Position numbers and translations under genes: made by a program
In this document: positions 56,359 through 64,000 of the stretch, one piece after another
Position numbering within the stretch: the stretch's first letter is position 1
How the letters are laid out: each line of letters begins with the position of its first letter
Assembly: GCF_900105885.1 (NCBI RefSeq)
Contig: NZ_LT629780.1
Span: 2,666,001-2,730,000 of the forward strand
From: Pseudomonas guangdongensis
GTDB lineage: Bacteria > Pseudomonadota > Gammaproteobacteria > Pseudomonadales > Pseudomonadaceae
DNA length: 64,000 nucleotides
Reading direction: 5' to 3'
Notes under the pieces: model-generated
Databases searched by the model: none
Told to the model about the DNA's origin: nothing
Seen by the model: only the letters and a program-made list of their open reading frames with translations

Positions 56359-58227
56359 ATGCCCCTCCGTACCTCGCGCCGCACCTTCATCAAGGCCCTG
56401 GCCGCCGGCGGCGCCCTGGCCGGCCTCGGCCTCTGGCGCGCCCCGGTCTGGGCGCTGGACAGCCCCGGCCAGCGCGGCGTGCTGGCCGGCAGCGAGTTCG
56501 ACCTGGACATCGCCGCGCTGCCGGTCAACTTCACCGGCCGCCCGCGCACCGCACTGGCCATCAACGGCAGCCTGCCCGGCCCGGTGCTGCGCTGGCGCGA
56601 GGGCGACACCGTGACCCTGCGGGTGCGCAACCGCCTCAAGGAGGACACCTCGATCCACTGGCACGGCATCCTCCTGCCGGCCAACATGGACGGCGTGCCC
56701 GGCTTCAGCTTCGCCGGCATCGCGCCGGACGGCATGTACGAATACACGTTCAAGGTGAAGCAAAGCGGCACCTACTGGTACCACAGCCACTCCGGCTTCC
56801 AGGAACAGCAGGGCGTCTACGGGGCGCTGGTGATCGACCCGCGCGAACCCGAGCCCTTCCCGTACGAGCGCGACTATGTGGTGCTGCTCTCCGACTGGAC
56901 CGACGAGAACCCGGCGCGGGTGCTGGCCAAGCTGAAGAAGCAGGCCGACTACTACAACCCGCAGCGCCGCACCCTCGGCGACTTCATCGACGACGTGGCC
57001 GTGCATGGCTGGCGCGACGCCTTCGGCGAGCGCTGGGCCTGGGCGAAGATGAACATGAGCCCCACCGATCTGGCCGACGTCAGCGCCACCACCTACACCT
57101 ACCTGCTCAACGGCCAGGCTCCGGACGGCAACTGGACCGCCCTGTTCCAGCCCGGCGAGCGCGTCCGCCTGCGCCTGATCAACGCCTCGGCGATGACCTA
57201 CTTCGACTTCCGCATCCCCGGCCTCAAGCTCACCGTGATCGCCGCCGATGGCCAGCCCGTCGAGCCGGTGGAGGTCGACGAGATCCGCCTGGGCGTGGCG
57301 GAAACCTACGACGTGATCGTCACCCCGGATGGCCGTCAGGACGCCTACACCCTGTTTGCCCAGTCCATGGACCGCAGCGGCTACGCCCGCGGCACCCTGG
57401 CGCTGCGCGAAGGGCTCAGCGCGCCGGTGCCCGAACCCGATCCGCGTCCCGAACTGAGCATGGCCGACATGGGCCACGGCGCACATGGCGGGCATGCTGG
57501 CCATGGCAGCAATGCCGCGGCGAACCCGCACACCGGCCACGGCGCCGGCATGGGCCATGGCGCGATGCACCACGGCGACATGGACCACGCGGCCATGGCC
57601 GGGATGGCTCACGGGCAGATGACGGGCATGGATCACGCCGGCATGAGCGGCATGCCCCACGATGCAACGGCAGGCGCGCTCATCGCCATGCGCGGCCATC
57701 CGACCAGCGAAACCGGCAATCCCCTGCTCGACATGCAGACCGAACAGCCGACCCACAAACTCGACGACCCCGGCATCGGCCTGCGCGACAACGGCCGCCG
57801 GGTGCTGACCTACGCCGACCTGCGCAGCCGCTTCGCCGATCCGGACGGCCGCGCGCCGAGCCGCACCATCGAGCTGCACCTGACCGGCCACATGGAGCGC
57901 TTCGCCTGGTCGTTCGACGGCATTCCCTTCGCCGACGCAGAGCCGATCCGCCTCGCCTACGGCGAGCGGGTACGCTTCGTGCTGGTCAACGACACCATGA
58001 TGCACCACCCCGTTCACCTGCACGGCCTGTGGAGCGACCTGGAGGACGAGTACGGCAACTTCCGGGTGCGCAAGCACACCATCGACATGCCGCCGGGCTC
58101 GATCCGCAGCTACCGCGTCACCGCCGACGCCCTCGGCCGCTGGGCCTATCACTGCCACATGCTGATGCACATGGATCTCGGCATGTTCCGTGAAGTTCAC
58201 GTTGAAGAATCAGGAGTTACCCGATGA
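56359..58227 (+). CDS. copA: CopA periplasmic multicopper oxidase
   Basis: A 622-residue Tat-exported copper-resistance oxidase. The twin-arginine signal is [13 protein letters not shown] at residues 6-18. Copper ligands appear as [10 protein letters not shown] near 95, [16 protein letters not shown] near 137, [10 protein letters not shown] near 555 and [14 protein letters not shown] near 600. Between about 375 and 450 a Met/His-rich region (many MGHG, HGDMDH and GMDHAGM repeats) probably binds Cu(I). AGGAAGGAA precedes the ATG at 56359. Its stop overlaps copB by four bases. It is expected to be induced by CopRS. Confidence 0.95.
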   Translation: MPLRTSRRTFIKALAAGGALAGLGLWRAPVWALDSPGQRGVLAGSEFDLDIAALPVNFTGRPRTALAINGSLPGPVLRWREGDTVTLRVRNRLKEDTSIHWHGILLPANMDGVPGFSFAGIAPDGMYEYTFKVKQSGTYWYHSHSGFQEQQGVYGALVIDPREPEPFPYERDYVVLLSDWTDENPARVLAKLKKQADYYNPQRRTLGDFIDDVAVHGWRDAFGERWAWAKMNMSPTDLADVSATTYTYLLNGQAPDGNWTALFQPGERVRLRLINASAMTYFDFRIPGLKLTVIAADGQPVEPVEVDEIRLGVAETYDVIVTPDGRQDAYTLFAQSMDRSGYARGTLALREGLSAPVPEPDPRPELSMADMGHGAHGGHAGHGSNAAANPHTGHGAGMGHGAMHHGDMDHAAMAGMAHGQMTGMDHAGMSGMPHDATAGALIAMRGHPTSETGNPLLDMQTEQPTHKLDDPGIGLRDNGRRVLTYADLRSRFADPDGRAPSRTIELHLTGHMERFAWSFDGIPFADAEPIRLAYGERVRFVLVNDTMMHHPVHLHGLWSDLEDEYGNFRVRKHTIDMPPGSIRSYRVTADALGRWAYHCHMLMHMDLGMFREVHVEESGVTR

Positions 58228-59261
58228 GCACCTTCGGCACAACCGCTGCCCTGGCCCTGGGCCTCGGTCTGCTCGCCAGCGCCCAGGCCGCCGAGCCGCA
58301 GGATCACGCGGGGCATGCCGGGCACGGCGGAACCGCGCCGACCGAGAGCGACAAGCACAGCGCCCATCACCCACAACCTGCAGCGCCGGCGCCGGCAGGC
58401 CAGGGCATGCCGATGATGGATCACGGGCAGATGGGCCATGGTGGCATGAGCCACGAGCAGATGATGCAGATGTATCAGCAGCACATGCAGGGCCAGCCGC
58501 AGGCGGCGCCCGGCGCCGGTGCGCACGCCGGCCATCATCCCGACGGCTACCCGAGGGCTCCGGTGCCGCCGGTCACCGACGCCGACCGCGCCGCCGCCTT
58601 CCCCGACCTGCCGCCGCACACCATGCACCAGGGCGGTATCAACCACCTGTTCATCGCCGACCAGTTGGAATGGCAGGACGCCGACGACGGCAGCGCCCTG
58701 GCCTGGGACCTGAACGGCTGGATCGGCGGCGATATCGACCGTCTCGCCTTCCGCTCCGAGGGCGAGCGTGTTGCCGGCCGCACCGAGTCGGCCGAGCTGC
58801 AGCTGCTGTGGAGTCATGCCATCGGTCCGTGGTGGGAATCGGTGCTCGGTGTGCGTCAGGACTTCAAGCCGGGCCCGGCGCAGACCTGGGTTGCCTTCGG
58901 CATGCAGGGCATGCCGCTGTACGGCCTGGAAACCGAGGCCACCGCCTTTCTCGGCGAGGCCGGCCAGAGCGCCCTGCGCCTGAGCGCCGAATACGACCTG
59001 CTGCTGACCCAGCGACTGATCCTGCAACCCGCCGCCGAACTCAACCTGTACGGCCGTACCGACGAGGAGCGCGGCGTCGGCTCGGGTCTCTCCGATCTCG
59101 AACTGGGCCTGCGCCTGCGCTACGAGATCCGCCGCGAATTCGCTCCCTACCTCGGGGTAAGCTGGCACCGCGCCTACGGCAACACCGCCGACCTGCACCG
59201 CGCGCACGGCGAGGACCTCGGCGAGGCGCGGCTGGTGGCGGGGGTGCGGTTCTGGTTCTGA
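58224..59261 (+). CDS. copB: CopB outer-membrane copper-resistance protein
   Basis: A 345-residue outer-membrane protein: Sec signal (about 1-22, ending AQA), a Met/His-rich N-terminal domain (about 25-105, with HAGHAGHGG and [17 protein letters not shown]) and a C-terminal beta barrel (about 135-345) that begins [16 protein letters not shown] and ends with the aromatic VAGVRFWF. It forms the copAB pair and lies in the CopRS-controlled unit. How CopB lowers copper is not settled. Family length is about 330-380. Confidence 0.94.
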   Translation: MSTFGTTAALALGLGLLASAQAAEPQDHAGHAGHGGTAPTESDKHSAHHPQPAAPAPAGQGMPMMDHGQMGHGGMSHEQMMQMYQQHMQGQPQAAPGAGAHAGHHPDGYPRAPVPPVTDADRAAAFPDLPPHTMHQGGINHLFIADQLEWQDADDGSALAWDLNGWIGGDIDRLAFRSEGERVAGRTESAELQLLWSHAIGPWWESVLGVRQDFKPGPAQTWVAFGMQGMPLYGLETEATAFLGEAGQSALRLSAEYDLLLTQRLILQPAAELNLYGRTDEERGVGSGLSDLELGLRLRYEIRREFAPYLGVSWHRAYGNTADLHRAHGEDLGEARLVAGVRFWF

Positions 59262-59424
59262 GGCCCGCCCTCGGGCCGGGCCGGCTTGGCGGCTAACGGT
59301 TCTGCCGGAGCGCGGGGCATCGCGGCGCGAGCGCCCCGCTCCACACAGGCTTTGCAGACGCCTCGGGCAGTCATGGGATTGCCCAGCAAGACCACCGACG
59401 GCGGGAACCCGCCCGTGGCAAAGC

Positions 59425-59433
59425 TGCTAGAAT
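59425..59433 (+). promoter_or_regulatory. extended -10 element before queD
   Basis: TGCTAGAAT is an extended -10 sequence 34 bases before the likely queD start. No good -35 is visible, which is usual for extended -10 promoters. Confidence 0.45.
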
Positions 59434-59466
59434 GGCGCGGATTTTTTCAGCCCCGTGAGTGTCGCC

Positions 59467-59823
59467 GTGGAACTCTTTAAAGAATTCACCTTCGAAGCCG
59501 CCCATCTCCTGCCCCATGTCCCCGAGGGCCACAAGTGCGGGCGTCTGCATGGTCACTCGTTCCGCGTGGCGATCTACATCGAGGGCGAGGTAGACCCCTA
59601 TACCGGCTGGATCCGCGACTTCGGCGAGATCAAGGCGATCTTCAAGCCGATCTACGACCGTCTCGACCACTACTACCTGAACGACATCCCCGGCCTGGAA
59701 AATCCCACCAGCGAGAACCTCGCCAAGTGGGTCTGGCAACAGCTCAAGCCGCTGCTGCCGGAGCTGTCGCGGGTGCGCATCCACGAAACCTGCACCAGCG
59801 GCTGCGAGTATCGCGGCGACTGA
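59467..59823 (+). CDS. queD: 6-carboxy-5,6,7,8-tetrahydropterin synthase QueD
   Basis: A 118-residue enzyme of queuosine (7-deazaguanine) synthesis that converts dihydroneopterin triphosphate. Zinc ligands are in [20 protein letters not shown] and HGHSF near 20-32, with the catalytic Cys in [11 protein letters not shown], and [11 protein letters not shown] and [12 protein letters not shown] are family-typical. The frame also allows a GTG at 59455; I prefer the GTG at 59467 because the family starts near (M)ELFKEF and has 118 residues. The second copy of IS630 lies about 90 bases downstream. Confidence 0.92.
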   Translation: MELFKEFTFEAAHLLPHVPEGHKCGRLHGHSFRVAIYIEGEVDPYTGWIRDFGEIKAIFKPIYDRLDHYYLNDIPGLENPTSENLAKWVWQQLKPLLPELSRVRIHETCTSGCEYRGD

Positions 59824-59910
59824 TTCCTCCCGCCCAACCGGGCCGTTCGTCGCGGCCCGGTCATGGCGGCATGTTCTATCGAGCGGCTCTTGAGCGCCTC
59901 CTTTGGCTTA

Positions 59911-61016
59911 TTAATCCGGCAATACAATAGGGCATAATCAGCGTTTTTCACCATGACCAGCGACGCACGAAGCCTCAGCCCCTTGGAACAGCGCGAAAAA
60001 CGCGCTATCGCCCTACGCATGCGCGAGCAGGGGTATACCTACAGAGCCATCGGCGAAGCCGTTGGCGTTCATCTGCGCACGGTGGCGCATTGGGTCGCGA
60101 TCGCGGAGCACCAGGGCAAAGAGGCCGCGATCGAAGGTGGCCAGCGCGGATCGCTGCCGGGGGAGCGACGCAGCCTGTCCTCCGAGCAGGAGTCACTGAT
60201 TCGCACCCTGTTGCTCGACACCATGCCGGATCAGTTGAAGCTGGACTTCGCGCTCTGGACGCGTGATGCGGTGCGCGCCCTGATCGCCCTGCACTGCGGC
60301 TTTCAGATGCCTATCCGGACAGTCGGTGAATACCTCAAGCGTTGGGGCTATACCCCACAACGCCCGTTGAAGCGCGCCTACCAGCAGAAGCCCGAGGCGA
60401 TAAAGCGCTGGCTGGAAACCGAGTATCCGAAGATCGAGCAGCGCGCCAAGGCCGAGGGCGGCGAGATCCACTGGGGCGATGAAACCGGCCTGCGCAGCGA
60501 CAGTCATGCAGGGCGCAGCTACGCCCCGGCAGGGCGGACGCCCGTACGCGAAGTCAGCGGAAGCCGCTTTGCCACGAACATGATTTCGACGGTGACCAAC
60601 CGGGGCAAGCTGCGCTTCATGCTGTACCGGGAAACCATGACAGCGGTCGTGCTGATCCGCTTCCTGGGGCGACTGATCCGGGATACCAGCGGGCGCAAGG
60701 TCTTCCTGGTCTTGGACAACCTGCGCGTGCACCACAGCAAGAAGGTCAAAGCCTGGCTGGAGGGGCGGCGCGAACGGATTGAGGTGTTCTTTCTGCCCGC
60801 CTACGCCCCCGAGCTCAACCCGGACGAATACCTGAATGGCGATCTCAAGCATCAGGTGCGCAGCGGGCCAAGTTTGAAAAGTCGGGATGCGTTGGAAGGC
60901 CGAGTCCGCTCGGTCATGCGGCGCCTTCAATCAAAGCCCGAGCGGATTCGTTCCTACTTCCGACATCCCAAAATCGCGTATGCAGCATGATTTGGGGTAT
61001 TGGGTTGCCGGATTAA
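59911..61016 (+). mobile_element. IS630-family insertion sequence, copy 2
   Basis: A 1106-bp element with ends TTAATCCGGCAA ... TTGCCGGATTAA and TA on both sides. It is nearly identical to the copy at 30770-31875 but in opposite orientation; 28 kb separate them. It lies between queD and the sigma-54 activator gene. Confidence 0.93.
59953..60990 (+). CDS. IS630-family transposase, copy 2
   Basis: A 345-residue DDE transposase identical in translation to copy 1 except that it keeps Pro in LPAYAPELNP. The N-terminal helix-turn-helix domain and the catalytic segments HWGDETGL, VLDNLRVHHS and ELNPDEYLNGD are intact, so this is the copy more likely to be functional. Confidence 0.95.
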   Translation: MTSDARSLSPLEQREKRAIALRMREQGYTYRAIGEAVGVHLRTVAHWVAIAEHQGKEAAIEGGQRGSLPGERRSLSSEQESLIRTLLLDTMPDQLKLDFALWTRDAVRALIALHCGFQMPIRTVGEYLKRWGYTPQRPLKRAYQQKPEAIKRWLETEYPKIEQRAKAEGGEIHWGDETGLRSDSHAGRSYAPAGRTPVREVSGSRFATNMISTVTNRGKLRFMLYRETMTAVVLIRFLGRLIRDTSGRKVFLVLDNLRVHHSKKVKAWLEGRRERIEVFFLPAYAPELNPDEYLNGDLKHQVRSGPSLKSRDALEGRVRSVMRRLQSKPERIRSYFRHPKIAYAA

Positions 61017-61116
61017 TATCGGGAAATAATCTAAGCTCCCTGCCCTTCCTTTGCTAATTTCATCCCAATAAGACGGTTAACTCCTTCGAGCAACCTGAAT
61101 TGAACAAGGATGCAAG

Positions 61117-62439
<1,323 letters not shown>

Positions 62440-62459
62440 ATAGCGGTAAAGCGGACAAT

Positions 62460-62510
62460 GCGCGGTACGCCTTGAATTCTCGGAACAGGCGTACCGCGCC
62501 TATTGTTTTT
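62460..62510 (+). terminator. Rho-independent terminator after the sigma-54 activator gene
   Basis: A perfect 13-bp stem GCGCGGTACGCCT / AGGCGTACCGCGC, 14-base loop, followed by CTATTGTTTTT. Confidence 0.9.
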
Positions 62511-62563
62511 CACTCCCGAATCTCAGCATAAATTCAACTTGAGCATTACTGACTGACCGCTAC

Positions 62564-62595
62564 AACGCCGAGACTCTCGACCGGCACTCGGCGTT
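62564..62595 (-). terminator. terminator after the outer-membrane protein gene
   Basis: A 9-bp stem AACGCCGAG / CTCGGCGTT with a 14-base loop, just after the stop of the gene ending at 62609. Few T residues follow, so its efficiency is uncertain. Confidence 0.55.
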
Positions 62596-62608
62596 GCAGC
62601 AACCATGA

Positions 62609-63841
62609 TCAGAAGTAGTAGGGGAATTTCAGGCTGAAGGAAAAGTCCGGAGCATCCGGCGTCAACCCGATGGACAGGTTGGGCACCATGGTCAGTTTGT
62701 CGGTCAGGGCATAGGTCATGCCGATGTTGAAGTACGCGGCATTTGCATCGCTGCTGGACACCGTCTGCCAGTCGCCTCCATCGGGACGGATGCGGCTTTT
62801 CTGGCTGACCAGGTGAGAGTAGGAAAAGGACATGCTGGTGCGCTCGTTGAGCGCGAAGGCCACGCCCATGCCGTACTGGAACCAGTTGCCGAGCTTGACC
62901 TTGCCGGGCACCGTCTGGCCAATCGTCGAGCTGATGTCGTCGAACGATTCTTCCATGTTGTAGGTGTAGGACAACGAGCCGAACAGCACCGCCGGGTCGA
63001 CCGTCTTGACCACCGAGATGCCCGGCGTGATCGACCAGACCCCGTTGCCGGTCGGCAGCTCCTCGGGGATGAAGACGTTGTCGTTCTCGGTGGCCTGGAT
63101 CAGCTTGACGCCATACGGATGCTCGCCGGTCGGCGCCTTGACCCGCAGGCTGAGTACCGTGTCGGGCACGCTGCCCTTCTCGTCGAACAGCTTGTAGGCC
63201 ACACCGACGCTGACATCGCCCAGCGCGGGATCGCGAGTGACCTTCGCCGAGGACACCGCCTGGGTCGAGCCGCCGGCACCGGCCGACTCATAGGTGGTGC
63301 TGCGATAGACGAAGGGTGCATTGATGTCGAACTGCCAACGGTTGCCCAGGTTGTAGCGGCCGGTGACATCGAAGGTGAAGCTGTCGGAGCCGATCTGGTC
63401 GACGTTGATGTTGCCCAGGAAGATGGCATCCAGGGCGAGGAAGCCGTTGAGCACCAGCTGGCGGGTATCGTAGCGGCTGTAGGTCAGGCCGGTTTCCAGG
63501 CTGAACTTGCCGTCGCCGAAGAAGCCACTGGCCTCGTCGTAGATGTTCTCGACGCTGCGCGCCGGACTGCTGTCCTCGCGCAGCTGCTCTCCGTAGCCTT
63601 GCCCCGGCCCTGCGGAGCGGGCCAGACGCCCGGGCTGGGCGACCGCGGGGCGAGCCTCGACTTCCCTGACCCGTTGCTCCAGCACCATGAGCGCCTTGCG
63701 TTGCGCATCGTACTGCTGACGCAACTCCAGCAGTTCCCGTTGCAGCGCTTCCACTTCGTTAGCCTTCGCCGTCTGCATCGATGCCAGCGGAGAAACAGCG
63801 GCTACAGCTATCGCAATTCGCAGCGAATATGAACCGGTCAT
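62609..63841 (-). CDS. outer-membrane beta-barrel protein with coiled-coil N-terminus (FapF-like)
   Basis: A 410-residue exported protein: signal peptide (about 1-27), a coiled coil at about 29-62 ([17 protein letters not shown] and [15 protein letters not shown]), a Pro/Gly linker, then a beta-barrel (about 100-410) of alternating strands ending in the aromatic [11 protein letters not shown], the usual signal for barrel insertion. This arrangement resembles FapF, the trimeric outer-membrane channel of Pseudomonas functional amyloid secretion, but sequence identity is not established and no fapA-E genes are visible. The partial gene upstream may belong to the same operon. Confidence 0.7.
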   Translation of the reverse strand: MTGSYSLRIAIAVAAVSPLASMQTAKANEVEALQRELLELRQQYDAQRKALMVLEQRVREVEARPAVAQPGRLARSAGPGQGYGEQLREDSSPARSVENIYDEASGFFGDGKFSLETGLTYSRYDTRQLVLNGFLALDAIFLGNINVDQIGSDSFTFDVTGRYNLGNRWQFDINAPFVYRSTTYESAGAGGSTQAVSSAKVTRDPALGDVSVGVAYKLFDEKGSVPDTVLSLRVKAPTGEHPYGVKLIQATENDNVFIPEELPTGNGVWSITPGISVVKTVDPAVLFGSLSYTYNMEESFDDISSTIGQTVPGKVKLGNWFQYGMGVAFALNERTSMSFSYSHLVSQKSRIRPDGGDWQTVSSSDANAAYFNIGMTYALTDKLTMVPNLSIGLTPDAPDFSFSLKFPYYF

Positions 63842-63884
63842 AACAGCACTACCCTGTCGCGACTAATGGTATGAACAGCGTAGA

Positions 63885-64000
63885 TCAGTAGCCCATCGGT
63901 CGCAGGTTGCGCAGTTGATCGATATTGCAGTTCAGATCCTCGCCCGACAGCCCGCTGCGCAGCACCACATCCAGCGAGGCGAAGTTGCGCACCGTATTGA
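63885..64000 (-). CDS. C-terminal end of an unidentified gene, cut by window edge
   Basis: About 38 codons in frame (NTVRNFASLDVVLRSGLSG, then EDLNCNIDQLRNLRPMGY) end at a TGA at 63887-63885. The peptide is not identifiable. It is 43 bases upstream of the barrel-protein gene on the same strand, so the two may be co-transcribed. Confidence 0.45.
   Translation of the reverse strand, partial: NTVRNFASLDVVLRSGLSGEDLNCNIDQLRNLRPMGY

Noticed and set aside
56254..58200. 648-codon minus-strand frame over copA
   Set aside because: Shadow of copA; the Tat signal, copper ligands and Shine-Dalgarno support the plus strand.
30770..61016. A composite transposon bounded by the two IS630 copies
   Set aside because: The 28-kb interior is mostly core genes (cobN, gor, galU, copAB), IS630 elements rarely form composite transposons, and each copy has its own TA duplication; two separate insertions are simpler.
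62609..63841. Confident naming of the barrel gene as fapF
   Set aside because: Only the architecture agrees; without neighbouring fap genes or an alignment the symbol is not justified.

Overview
The window is a GC-rich gammaproteobacterial chromosome segment, almost certainly from a Pseudomonas or close relative (Pseudomonadaceae). The grounds are the lsfA-ssuEADCBF sulfonate cluster, the cob gene orders cobG-H-I-J / cobL-cbiD-cobK and cobW-cobN-chlI-chlD / cobE-cobM, the gor-galU neighbourhood and copRS-copAB. I saw no rRNA, tRNA or CRISPR array.

Layout. 1-7.2 kb (minus strand): a proteostasis and envelope-stress block of partial ftsH, a CapA-like protein, an MgtA-type P-ATPase and Hsp20, next to an Fnr/Anr-type regulator; an Anr-like box lies upstream of hsp20. 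7.3-9.3 kb: ada-alkA alkylation repair. 9.5-14.1 kb: a PAS-GGDEF cyclase of lower GC, an integrase remnant, a full tyrosine recombinase, hemolysin III and a frameshifted EAL gene. 14.2-21.0 kb: sulfur starvation genes, with sbp divergent from lsfA-ssuEADCBF. 21.1-29.4 kb: FKBP and two divergent cobalamin operons, cobGHIJ (riboswitch-controlled) and cobL-cbiD-cobK.

29.5-36.8 kb is an accessory island: a low-GC orphan gene, an IS630-family element, a hipA-hipB toxin-antitoxin pair with three evenly spaced operator-like palindromes, a small membrane protein, nitronate monooxygenase and a zeta-toxin pair. 36.9-46.3 kb returns to cobalamin: a CbiM-like cobalt permease and cobW-cobN-chlI-chlD, each behind its own cobalamin riboswitch, then cobE-cobM. 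46.5-48.7 kb holds a second tyrosine recombinase divergent from a KfrA-like coiled-coil DNA-binding protein, with nested palindromes between them. 49.0-59.3 kb holds copper and redox housekeeping: a PCu(A)C chaperone, gor, galU, a YejM-like sulfatase, copSR and copAB. 59.4-64 kb holds queD, a second IS630 copy in opposite orientation to the first, a VpsR-like sigma-54 activator, and a FapF-like outer-membrane protein with the end of an upstream gene.

Functionally, the cob genes cover most of corrin ring building by the aerobic (CobG) route, with CbiD present and a CobN/ChlI/ChlD-type chelatase. The sulfur genes scavenge sulfate and sulfonates. The copper genes sense and detoxify periplasmic copper. 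The points most worth checking are the hipAB operator array, the recombinase/KfrA module, the broken EAL gene, the integrase remnant beside a full-length relative, and the inverted IS pair bracketing 28 kb.
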